Shown here: piece by piece, positions 1 through 4,379 of the stretch
Position numbering within the stretch: position 1 is the first letter of the stretch
How the letters are laid out: each line of letters starts with the position of its first letter
DNA from: Angelakisella sp.
Lineage (GTDB): Bacteria; Bacillota; Clostridia; Oscillospirales; Ruminococcaceae
Reading direction: 5' to 3'
Length of the DNA: 5,625 nt
NCBI GenBank assembly: GCA_022795575.1
Contig: JAAWGY010000180.1
Span: 1 to 5,625, forward strand
Notes under the pieces: generated by a model
Told to the model about the DNA's origin: nothing
What the model saw: the letters and a program-made list of their open reading frames with translations, nothing else
The model's database searches: none
Translations under genes and position numbers: made by a program

Positions 1-142
1 GCCCTGGACCCGACGGCCAAAGGCGTCAGTCGCTTGGGGGGCGCTCCCCTAACGCCGCCTGGACCGCTTGGGCCCGGTTCTTCTACATGGGTGACAGCCC
101 AATCTCAACCTTGGTTTGCTCAATGCTTGGTTAGGCGGCTGG

Positions 143-255
143 CCCTGCGGGGGGACAGGCTCCAGCAGCCTTGCAAGGTAGCCGGTAGCGCCCGCTCCCT
201 CCTTCCGGTTGGCCTGATAAGGTGCCTCCGGCGGATCTAATTCCCTGCGGGGGGA
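143..255. repeat. 13-nt direct repeat, copies exactly 100 bp apart
   Basis: CCCTGCGGGGGGA occurs at 143-155 and again at 243-255. The second copy forms part of a short hairpin, with ATTCCC at 240-245 pairing with GGGAAT at 252-257. The flanks of the two copies are not clearly similar, so this may be a low-complexity coincidence in GC-rich DNA and not a true repeat unit. Confidence 0.4.
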
Positions 256-422
256 ATGGTGTGGGATGGGCTTGCCGCTTTGTGACTAACGTTTGGTTGT
301 GGTGGCAGGCGCATTTTGGGCCCACCGGCGCAAAGCTTTCCCGCTTTCGCAAACACCCTCCCCAACCTCCCCCAAAACTTTTGAAAAACTTTACTTGCAT
401 TTTCATAAAGGTTGTGGTAATA

Positions 423-451
423 TTACAATAAAGCACAAAACACTTTATAAT
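423..451 (+). promoter_or_regulatory. Candidate distal vegetative promoter for the DUF1893 gene
   Basis: TTACAA at 423-428 and a perfect TATAAT at 446-451 are separated by 17 nt, a good fit to the housekeeping sigma factor. The -35 box overlaps the 10-nt perfect palindrome GTAATATTAC (417-426), which could be an operator. A start near 458 would give a leader of about 105 nt before the DUF1893 ATG. Further weak pairs lie just upstream, for example TTGAAA at 381-386 with CATAAA at 404-409, also 17 nt apart. Confidence 0.5.
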
Positions 452-493
452 ATAGTTTTCAAAACCATATCCATCCTTTCCCACCCTCCCTCC

Positions 494-523
494 TTGCGGA
501 AAGCAACCCATGTGCGGTATAAT
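494..523 (+). promoter_or_regulatory. Candidate proximal promoter for the DUF1893-trhA unit
   Basis: TTGCGG at 494-499 and a perfect TATAAT at 518-523 are separated by 18 nt. This is the promoter nearest the DUF1893 start codon, leaving a leader of roughly 35 nt that contains the ribosome binding site. Together with the distal candidate at 423-451 it suggests tandem promoters. No terminator lies between this site and the end of the hemolysin III gene, so both genes are probably transcribed from here. Confidence 0.6.
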
Positions 524-564
524 AACCCCTGTCAAACCAAATCAGAGATGGGAGAAATGGAAAG

Positions 565-1002
565 ATGAACAGTCTGGAAGCGGCAAGGTTAACCCTCCAG
601 GAAGGAAACTATACTTGTGTGGTTGCCAAGGGGGGCAAGGTGATCTTTACCTCCCGGGAGCGCGGGGTAAAGCCCCTGGTGGACTGCTACCGGCAGTATG
701 GCCAGGCCCAGGCGGGGGAGGACACCGCCCTGGCGGATAAGGTCATCGGCCGGGCGGCGGCACTGCTGGCGCGGCTGATGGGCGTCCGGGCCCTCTACGC
801 CCGGGTCATCAGCCAAGGCGCTATGGAAGAGCTGAACAAGGCCGGCATCGAGGCCGGCTGCGAAACGATGGTGGAAGCGGTCCGCAACCGGGCCGGCACC
901 GGCCTATGCCCCATGGAGCAGCTCTCCAGAGGGGTGGAGGACCCGGAGGAAATGCTGGCTAAGGCGGAGGAGTTTTTGGCGGGGCTGGCGGAGCAGGCCT
1001 GA
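565..1002 (+). CDS. DUF1893 (TM1506-like) family protein
   Basis: This 145-residue cytoplasmic protein is recognised from the DUF1893 pattern: an N-terminal segment ending in a FTSRERGVKPL stretch (residues 28-38), the alanine-rich helix DKVIGRAAALLARLMGV (58-74), and the C-terminal signature around NRAGTGLCPMEQL (108-120) followed by DPEEML. Length is close to the usual size for the family. The Thermotoga structure TM1506 has a cytidine-deaminase-like fold. Here the HxE and PCxxC zinc motifs of true deaminases are absent, so deaminase activity should not be assumed; the biochemical role is unknown. Cys99 and Cys115 are the notable polar residues. The ATG at 565 is chosen because GGGAG lies at 550-554, 10 nt upstream, and two promoter candidates precede it. 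The hemolysin III gene follows after 50 nt with no terminator between, so the two are probably cotranscribed. Family assignment is confident; function is not known. Confidence 0.88.
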   Translation: MNSLEAARLTLQEGNYTCVVAKGGKVIFTSRERGVKPLVDCYRQYGQAQAGEDTALADKVIGRAAALLARLMGVRALYARVISQGAMEELNKAGIEAGCETMVEAVRNRAGTGLCPMEQLSRGVEDPEEMLAKAEEFLAGLAEQA

Positions 1003-1052
1003 CCCAACCCTCCATAAGGCCGCGTCCCACCGACGGGAAAGGGAGGAGCATT

Positions 1053-1730
1053 ATGGAAAAAGCGATTATGCGGCCCGGGGGATTCCCCAAACGGTACACC
1101 CTGGGGGAGGAGCTGGTAAACGCCATTACCCACGGCCTGGGCACCCTGCTGGCGGCGGCGGGAGGGACGCTGATGGTGGCCTCCTCGGCCTACCAGCGGG
1201 ATCCCTACAAGCTGGCGGGGGCCATCGTCTACGGGGCGGCGCTGCTGCTCCTCTACCTGATGTCCACCCTCTACCACAGCGTCGCCAGCCCCAGGGCAAA
1301 GGAGGTGCTGCGGATCTTTGACCATTGCAGCATCTTCCTGCTCATCGCCGGAACCTACACCCCCTTTACCCTGATCACCCTGCGGCAACAGGGGGGCTGG
1401 CTCCTCTTCGGGGCCATTTGGGCAGCGGCGGCTTTGGGCATCACCCTAAACGCCATCGACCTGCGGCGGTTCGAGAAGGTCTCGGTGGCCTGCTACGTGG
1501 CCATGGGCTGGGCGGTGCTGTTCCACGCCCGGCAGCTGGCGGCGGCGCTGAGCCCCGCCGGGCTCTGGCTGCTGGTGGCCGGCGGCGTCTGCTACACGGC
1601 GGGGATCCTCTTCTACGTCATCCGCAAGCCCTATATGCACGGCATCTGGCATCTATTTGTCCTGGCTGGCAGCGTCTGCCACTTCCTCTGCGTCTGGTGG
1701 GATGTCATCGGGACCGGCTTCCGGCCCTGA
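1053..1730 (+). CDS. trhA: Hemolysin III / PAQR family membrane protein TrhA
   Basis: This 225-residue integral membrane protein belongs to the hemolysin III branch of the PAQR superfamily, related to adiponectin receptors. About seven hydrophobic segments can be seen, roughly at 22-43, 53-73, 89-109, 116-135, 142-163, 168-190 and 198-217. The conserved PAQR residues are present: the N-terminal GEELVNAITHG block with E20 and H27, SxxxH at S71-H75, D90-H91, and HxxxH at H196 and H200. In the family, one His from the SxxxH motif and the two from HxxxH bind zinc in a hydrolase-like site. Bacterial members were first called hemolysins from a Bacillus cereus protein; later work links them to membrane-fluidity homeostasis, so haemolytic activity should not be inferred. 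GGAGG at 1042-1046, 6 nt before the ATG, supports this start. A strong terminator follows 29 nt after the stop. Confidence 0.94.
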   Translation: MEKAIMRPGGFPKRYTLGEELVNAITHGLGTLLAAAGGTLMVASSAYQRDPYKLAGAIVYGAALLLLYLMSTLYHSVASPRAKEVLRIFDHCSIFLLIAGTYTPFTLITLRQQGGWLLFGAIWAAAALGITLNAIDLRRFEKVSVACYVAMGWAVLFHARQLAAALSPAGLWLLVAGGVCYTAGILFYVIRKPYMHGIWHLFVLAGSVCHFLCVWWDVIGTGFRP

Positions 1731-1759
1731 TAAAACACCCCCACAGCTGCAAACATCGT

Positions 1760-1790
1760 CCCCCTGCCCAAACCGGGCGGGGGGATTTTT
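1760..1790 (+). terminator. Intrinsic terminator after trhA
   Basis: A 10-bp stem pairs CCCCCTGCCC (1760-1769) with GGGCGGGGGG (1775-1784), with one T-G wobble and a 5-nt loop AAACC, followed by ATTTTT (1785-1790). This is a textbook Rho-independent terminator. It separates the DUF1893-trhA unit from the spore-protein genes downstream. Confidence 0.92.
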
Positions 1791-1795
1791 GCGCC

Positions 1796-1825
1796 GAATA
1801 AGCCGCCGGCCCCCGGGGAAGGATA
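1796..1825 (+). promoter_or_regulatory. Possible forespore-type (sigma F/G) promoter for the CotF pair
   Basis: GAATA at 1796-1800 lies exactly 15 nt before GGGAAGGATA (1816-1825). The latter fits the sigma F -10 pattern GGNNANAHTR with one mismatch; the former fits the sigma G -35 pattern GHATR and differs at one place from sigma F GYATA. No housekeeping promoter is visible between the trhA terminator and the next gene, so some non-vegetative promoter is expected here. The match is to Bacillus consensus patterns recalled from memory and is suggestive only. Confidence 0.33.
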
Positions 1826-1844
1826 GAAGGGAGGCAAACAGAAA

Positions 1845-1881
1845 GCGCCTGCCCCGGCGGTACACCGGGAGCTGCCGGCGC
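1845..1881 (+). other. Stem-loop in the leader of the CotF pair
   Basis: An imperfect hairpin lies in the presumed 5' leader. The outer stem is GCGCC (1845-1849) with GGCGC (1877-1881), and the inner stem is CCCGG (1853-1857) with CCGGG (1865-1869) around a 7-nt loop. There is no U-tract, so it is not a terminator. It ends 9 nt before the GGAGG ribosome binding site at 1891-1895 and could stabilise the mRNA or influence translation. Confidence 0.4.
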
Positions 1882-1903
1882 AAAGGAAACGGAGGACAAC
1901 ACC

Positions 1904-2089
1904 ATGGCGGAGCTTACCATTCGTGAGCTGGATTCCCTGAAGGACCAGCTGGCCCGGGAGCAGGCGCTGGTAAAAAAGTACCGGATGTACGGCGCCAAAT
2001 GCTGCGACCCCCAGCTGCGCACCAAGTGCGAGCAGACGGCGGCCCGGCACCAGAACCACTACAACACGCTGCTAAAGCACCTAAGCTGA
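1904..2089 (+). CDS. Small CotF-like helical protein (61 aa)
   Basis: A short all-helical protein, with helix 1 at roughly residues 5-31 and helix 2 at about 35-60. Compared by eye with the CotF-family protein encoded next, it lines up without gaps over about 50 residues: LKDQLAREQALVKKY against MEDVLASQRQMTAEY, then a shared Tyr, Ala, Cys and a DPQLR/SSALQ turn. It appears to be a shortened CotF-type helical hairpin lacking the C-terminal KRGW block. It has three cysteines (33, 34, 42), which could matter in a cross-linked coat. GGAGG at 1891-1895, 8 nt upstream, supports the ATG. The stop is 13 nt before the next start, so the two are coexpressed and may form a heteromer (inference). A role in the spore coat or forespore is likely from the context; the exact function is unknown. 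Confidence 0.85.
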   Translation: MAELTIRELDSLKDQLAREQALVKKYRMYGAKCCDPQLRTKCEQTAARHQNHYNTLLKHLS

Positions 2090-2102
2090 GGAGGATGGAA
2101 GG

Positions 2103-2375
2103 ATGGCGGAGATTAGCCCCAACTTTGGGGACCGGGAGATTATGGAGGACGTCCTGGCGTCCCAGCGCCAGATGACGGCGGAGTACAACGCCGCGGCCAA
2201 TCAGTGCGCCTCCAGCGCGCTCCAATCCGAGTTTATGACCCTTTTGGGGGAGGAGCAGCAGATCCAGATGGAGCTGTTCCAGGAGATGCAAAAGCGAGGC
2301 TGGCAGACGGTGCAGAAGGCCGGGGAGCAGGAGATCACCGCGGCCCGGGAGCGGTTCACCGGCACCGACAGCTAA
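2103..2375 (+). CDS. CotF-family spore coat protein
   Basis: This 90-residue protein matches the coat F family. The signature runs DREIMEDVLASQRQM (10-24), Y28 and C35, then EEQQIQMELFQEMQKRGW (50-67) with the characteristic KRGW. Two long helices in a ferritin-like hairpin are expected. Bacillus subtilis CotF is a mother-cell coat protein, while its relative YhcQ is made in the forespore; the sequence does not say which compartment applies here. It is short, containing essentially just the domain, as is common in clostridia. AGGAGG at 2089-2094, 8 nt before the ATG, overlaps the end of the preceding TGA, indicating tight coupling with the small CotF-like gene. A probable terminator follows. 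Confidence 0.92.
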   Translation: MAEISPNFGDREIMEDVLASQRQMTAEYNAAANQCASSALQSEFMTLLGEEQQIQMELFQEMQKRGWQTVQKAGEQEITAARERFTGTDS

Positions 2376-2406
2376 CCGGCCCGGGCCGTCCGGGCGGAGC
2401 GGCCAG

Positions 2407-2446
2407 CCGCCGCGTTCCCCAGCTCCCACAGAGTGGGGCGGTTTTT
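2407..2446 (+). terminator. Probable intrinsic terminator after the CotF pair
   Basis: TCCCAC (2424-2429) pairs with GTGGGG (2433-2438) around a 3-nt loop. A competing or additional outer stem is CCGCC (2407-2411) with GGCGG (2437-2441). Five Ts (2442-2446) follow at once. The stem is less regular than the one after trhA, but position and T-tract fit an intrinsic terminator. Confidence 0.6.
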
Positions 2447-2507
2447 CCGCATCATCCGCGGAACATCCGCCCCTCTCGTTTTTGTACGAGCATTTTTTCC
2501 CATTTTG

Positions 2508-2521
2508 TGCTATACTATAAT
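2508..2521 (+). promoter_or_regulatory. Extended -10 promoter for the tepA-ylzJ unit
   Basis: TG at 2508-2509, one base, then TATACT (2511-2516) forms an extended -10 element; an overlapping perfect TATAAT is at 2516-2521. No good -35 box lies at 17 nt spacing, only a T-run at 2493-2498, which fits reliance on the extended -10. The surrounding 2480-2522 is a local AT-rich island between GC-rich genes. Initiation near 2525 gives a leader of about 85 nt. Confidence 0.65.
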
Positions 2522-2593
2522 ATCAGGGCGGCTCTTCCTTTGTATATCCGGCGCCGGAGATGGTCATCCTAATGGAAAACACAGACCCACACG

Positions 2594-2602
2594 AAAGGGA
2601 GG
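2594..2602 (+). promoter_or_regulatory. Ribosome binding site that fixes the tepA start
   Basis: AAAGGGAGG lies 7 nt before the ATG at 2610. The frame stays open upstream to a GTG at 2433, but that extension would run through the terminator at 2407-2446 and the promoter at 2508-2521 and has no Shine-Dalgarno site, so it is rejected. Confidence 0.85.
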
Positions 2603-2609
2603 TTTTTCC

Positions 2610-3578
2610 ATGAAGGACCCGAAGCAGCAGCTTCTCAACGAGGCGCAGGAGGACGAGGAGAGCCAGAGCCAGCAGGAGGAGCGCCAATCCGAGCAGATCT
2701 ACCACTCCGGCTCGGTGACGCCGGAGGGTGGCCGTCACAAGATCCACTGCCTTACCATCATCGGCCAGGTAGAGGGCCACTACATCCTGCCCCCCCAAAA
2801 CAAAACCACCAAGTACGAGCACGTCATCCCCCAGCTGGTGGCCATCGAACAGGACGACTCCATTAAGGGCCTGCTGATGATCCTGAACACCGTGGGGGGC
2901 GATGTGGAGGCCGGCCTTGCCATCGCCGAGCTGGTCAGCGGCATGAAGACCCCCACCGTCAGCCTGGTGTTAGGAGGCGGCCACTCCATCGGCGTCCCTT
3001 TGGCGGTAAGCGCCCGGTATTCCTTCATCGCCCCCACCGCCACCATGACGGTACACCCGGTGCGGATGAACGGGGTACTGCTGGGGGTGCCCCAAACCCT
3101 CTCCTACTTTGACAAGATGCAGGAGCGGATCACCGGCTTTGTCTGCCAAAACTCCGGCATCCAGCCGGAGCGGTTCAAGGAGCTGATGATGAACAGCGGC
3201 GAGCTGGTGATGGACATCGGCACCGTATTGGACGGCGAGATGGCGGTGGAGGAGGGGCTCATCGACTCCCTGGGTGGTCTCCACGAGGCGGTGGAGAAGC
3301 TCTACGACCTCATCGAGGCCCAGCCCAAGGAGGAGGCCCCGGAGGACCGCCCCAAGGCGGCTCCCCCCAAGCGCGGCCGGGCCGCCAAGGCTGCGGACCG
3401 CCACAAAAAGGAACCGGAGCCGGAAAAGAAGCCCGCCCGCTCCCCGGGGCGTCCCCGGAAGAAGCGGAGCGAGGCTGCCGGGCCGCTGGACCTCCCCCCG
3501 GTTCCTCTTCCCCCCACAGACAGCGCCGAGGCGCCCCGTCCCAAGCGCCGCCCCGGCCGTCCCAGGAAGGGGGAATAG
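2610..3578 (+). CDS. tepA: TepA-family ClpP-like serine protease with basic AT-hook-like tail
   Basis: The protein has 322 residues from the ATG at 2610. Residues 1-40 are Glu/Gln/Ser-rich and probably disordered. Residues about 43-235 are a ClpP-fold domain of the TepA (YmfB) type: IGQVEGH, PPQNKTTKYEHVIPQ (61-75), NTVGGDVEAGLAIAE (93-107), GGGHSIGV with nucleophile S126, TMTVHP with H149, and MDIGT with D202, so the Ser-His-Asp triad looks complete. TepA was described in Bacillus subtilis as helping protein translocation and has also been linked to degradation of spore proteins. No ATPase partner is encoded nearby. The oddity is residues 239-322: a Pro/Lys/Arg-rich low-complexity tail with two GRPRK motifs (280-284, 316-320) and a KRGR (254-257), absent from the roughly 245-residue B. 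subtilis protein. These resemble AT-hook cores and suggest nucleic-acid binding (inference). A YlzJ-like gene follows after 3 nt. Confidence 0.93.
   Translation: MKDPKQQLLNEAQEDEESQSQQEERQSEQIYHSGSVTPEGGRHKIHCLTIIGQVEGHYILPPQNKTTKYEHVIPQLVAIEQDDSIKGLLMILNTVGGDVEAGLAIAELVSGMKTPTVSLVLGGGHSIGVPLAVSARYSFIAPTATMTVHPVRMNGVLLGVPQTLSYFDKMQERITGFVCQNSGIQPERFKELMMNSGELVMDIGTVLDGEMAVEEGLIDSLGGLHEAVEKLYDLIEAQPKEEAPEDRPKAAPPKRGRAAKAADRHKKEPEPEKKPARSPGRPRKKRSEAAGPLDLPPVPLPPTDSAEAPRPKRRPGRPRKGE
3467..3576 (+). other. Codons for the GRPRK-rich C-terminal tail of TepA
   Basis: The DNA for TepA residues about 286-322 is extremely C-rich and low in complexity and ends with the second GRPRK motif right before the stop. 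The first GRPRK is encoded just upstream, at about 3447-3461. The change from a well-conserved ClpP fold to this composition begins near residue 239 (about 3324). It looks like an appended disordered tail and not a second folded domain. Confidence 0.6.
3564..3574 (+). promoter_or_regulatory. Ribosome binding site for the GTG-started ylzJ-like gene
   Basis: AGGAAGGGGGA lies inside the last codons of tepA, 7 nt before a GTG at 3582. No ATG in frame lies nearby, so this purine-rich site decides the GTG start and indicates translational coupling with tepA. Confidence 0.75.
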
Positions 3579-3581
3579 CCG

Positions 3582-3797
3582 GTGCCCATCCACTCCATTC
3601 TCCCCCCGGAGGCCTACCTCCCCCAGGACCCGACGCCGGAGCAGGTTTGCAAGCGCTGCCCCTACGGATTTGTGGACTGCCTGCCCCTGCCGGACGGGCG
3701 GCTCCAGGTCAGCCGCATCATCTCCACCGACCCCGCCGCCTACCTGGACCCGGTCTTCACCCCCGGGGCGATTCTGCCGCCGACTCTCCAAAGCTGA
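3582..3797 (+). CDS. ylzJ: YlzJ-like protein
   Basis: This 71-residue protein starts with GTG. It is recognised from the YlzJ-like family pattern: an N-terminal MPIHSILPPE stretch and, above all, the C-terminal DGRLQVSRIISTDPAAYLDP (38-57) followed by PGA (61-63), matching the family's conserved 'R..STDP..YL.....PG' signature. The function is unknown. Position supports the call, because ylzJ directly follows tepA in Bacillus subtilis, and here only 3 nt separate the genes. Three cysteines (23, 26, 33) sit in an insertion CKRCPYGFVDC that resembles half of a metal site; I do not recall it as a general family feature. In B. subtilis spoIIIE comes next; here a non-coding region with a palindromic element follows. 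Confidence 0.85.
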   Translation: MPIHSILPPEAYLPQDPTPEQVCKRCPYGFVDCLPLPDGRLQVSRIISTDPAAYLDPVFTPGAILPPTLQS

Positions 3798-3816
3798 CCA
3801 AGCCCCCGCTTGGGGG
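3798..3816 (+). other. GC hairpin just after the ylzJ-like stop
   Basis: Two mutually exclusive stems start at the stop codon: CCAAGC (3798-3803) with GCTTGG (3808-3813), or CCCCC (3803-3807) with GGGGG (3812-3816). No T-tract follows, so a Rho-independent terminator is not clear. It may act as a 3'-end stabilising hairpin for the tepA-ylzJ transcript. Confidence 0.4.
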
Positions 3817-3880
3817 TACATATTGCGCACCGAATGGGTATTTCGCCTGCTGTGGCAGCTGGTAGCTTTCTGAGGGGGAA

Positions 3881-3924
3881 GGAATTTCGCTCCTGCGGGA
3901 GCGACCAAAGGCGTTGCCTTTGGA
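3881..3924. repeat. Left terminal inverted repeat of the palindromic element
   Basis: The outer 32 nt (3881-3912) are a perfect inverted match to 4222-4253. Extending to 44 nt adds only two mismatches, both in the 3-nt loop of hairpin H2 (GTT here against TCT in the other copy's complement). It contains two local hairpins: TCGCTCC/GGAGCGA with loop TGCG, and CCAAAGGC/GCCTTTGG. Confidence 0.92.
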
Positions 3925-4052
3925 AACTACCGCCCTTTGAAAAGGGCGGCCCCAAACTTTGCGCGCCTGCGGCGTTAGTGTGGTAGGCAGCTGTTAGTGC
4001 GGAAGGCACTGCAAAGGGAAGACCAAAAAAATTGTTTTTTAACCTGTCGGGA

Positions 4053-4081
4053 GAAGCTGCTGCCGGTGTGGAAGCTGCTGC
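4053..4081. repeat. Central direct repeat of the palindromic element
   Basis: GAAGCTGCTGC occurs at 4053-4063 and 4071-4081 with an 18-nt period, spanning the centre of symmetry at 4067. Unlike the arms, this core is a direct repeat and would form the apical loop if the two arms paired with each other. Confidence 0.8.
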
Positions 4082-4209
4082 GAAAGGAAAGCTAAAAAAA
4101 TCATTTTTTAGGCTGCGGGAGATGATGCTTCCGCACCTTGCAGGCAGCTGCCGCCACCACCCCGAAGGGCGCGAAAGTTTCGGTCAAGCCTTTTCAAAGG
4201 CTTGCGGAA

Positions 4210-4253
4210 TCCAAAGGCAGAGCCTTTGGTCGCTCCCGCAGGAGCGAAATTCC
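4210..4253. repeat. Right terminal inverted repeat of the palindromic element
   Basis: Inverted partner of 3881-3924. It ends 29 nt before the -35 box proposed for uppP, so the element forms the immediate upstream flank of that promoter. Similarity stops abruptly outside 4253: AAGGGG lies outside the left end where the matching orientation here reads GGCCAG-like sequence. That sets the element boundary. Confidence 0.92.
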
Positions 4254-4281
4254 CCTGGCACAAGCTCTTCAATATAGATAT

Positions 4282-4310
4282 TTCGCACAAATATATACTA
4301 TTCGTATAAA
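4282..4310 (+). promoter_or_regulatory. Candidate promoter for uppP
   Basis: TTCGCA (4282-4287) and TATAAA (4305-4310) are 17 nt apart. An overlapping alternative -10, TATACT (4294-4299), has no good -35 at normal spacing. The block 4268-4312 is markedly AT-rich against its surroundings. A start near 4317 would give a leader of about 63 nt with the strong Shine-Dalgarno AGGGAGG (4364-4370). Confidence 0.5.
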
Positions 4311-4379
4311 ACGCAGTGAAGCTTCGGTGTGCCTTAGCTCGTTTTGTTTGATAACAACACCATAGGGAGGTAATACATA

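Larger units (their letters stand above)
1..493. other. Gene-poor upstream region with small hairpins and promoter-like AT-rich end
   Basis: I find no convincing gene here. One + frame is open from the window edge to a TAA at 238-240, but its translation is rich in Pro, Gly, Arg and Cys, has no recognisable motif, and has no Shine-Dalgarno site before its ATG; it could be the tail of an upstream ORF but looks like chance in GC-rich DNA. The region holds an imperfect stem-loop at 22-56 (GGCGT with ACGCC outside, GGGG with CCCC inside), a 6-bp hairpin ATTCCC/GGGAAT at 240-257, and an 8-bp hairpin with one bulge at 328-350. From about 375 the base composition turns AT-rich, and several promoter-like motifs are stacked there. 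Confidence 0.5.
3881..4253. mobile_element. 373-bp near-palindromic MITE-like / structured intergenic repeat element
   Basis: The element fills most of the 582-bp gap between ylzJ and uppP. It consists of two inverted copies of one repeat of about 180 bp, collinear at every landmark checked around a centre at 4067. The outer 44 bp (3881-3924 and 4210-4253) match at 42 positions; similarity weakens inward but persists to the two A/T hairpins at 4025-4040 and 4092-4111. Each half carries, from outside in, hairpins H1 (3887-3904; 4230-4247), H2 (3905-3923; 4211-4229), H3 (3930-3949; 4185-4204), a GC-rich spacer and the A/T hairpin. The core 4053-4081 is an 11-nt direct repeat. No transposase or convincing ORF is present, and I see no target-site duplication next to 3881 or 4253. 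It could be a non-autonomous transposon, a REP-like doublet or a transcribed structured RNA. Confidence 0.75.

Noticed and set aside
34..240. Open + frame near the window start, possibly the end of an upstream gene
   Set aside because: No ribosome binding site, no recognisable motif, and composition typical of chance frames in GC-rich DNA. It remains possible that it continues from outside the window.
1..400. Structured RNA such as RNase P RNA, tmRNA or a tRNA in the gene-poor start
   Set aside because: I looked for hallmark conserved stretches and tRNA arm patterns and found none; only small unrelated hairpins are visible.
131..535. 134-codon minus-strand open frame
   Set aside because: It runs through the AT-rich promoter region of the DUF1893 gene, and its translation has low-complexity Pro/Gly/Cys composition with no family resemblance.
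2433..2609. N-terminal extension of TepA from a GTG at 2433
   Set aside because: It would span the T-tract of the terminator and the promoter at 2508-2521, has no Shine-Dalgarno site, and is unlike the family; ATG 2610 has a strong site 7 nt upstream.
3798..3820. Rho-independent terminator directly after ylzJ
   Set aside because: The hairpin is good but no T-tract follows, so it is listed only as a hairpin.
2970..3908. 312-codon minus-strand open frame opposite tepA and ylzJ
   Set aside because: It is the antisense shadow of the conserved ClpP-fold gene, produced by high GC at third codon positions, and it runs into the repeat element.
3881..4253. CRISPR array
   Set aside because: The repeats are inverted, not regularly spaced direct repeats with unique spacers, and no cas genes are present.
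4032..4365. Short open frames inside and beside the palindromic element, on both strands
   Set aside because: They cross the inverted-repeat hairpins, differ between the two halves, and lack ribosome binding sites; they are by-products of the repeat.
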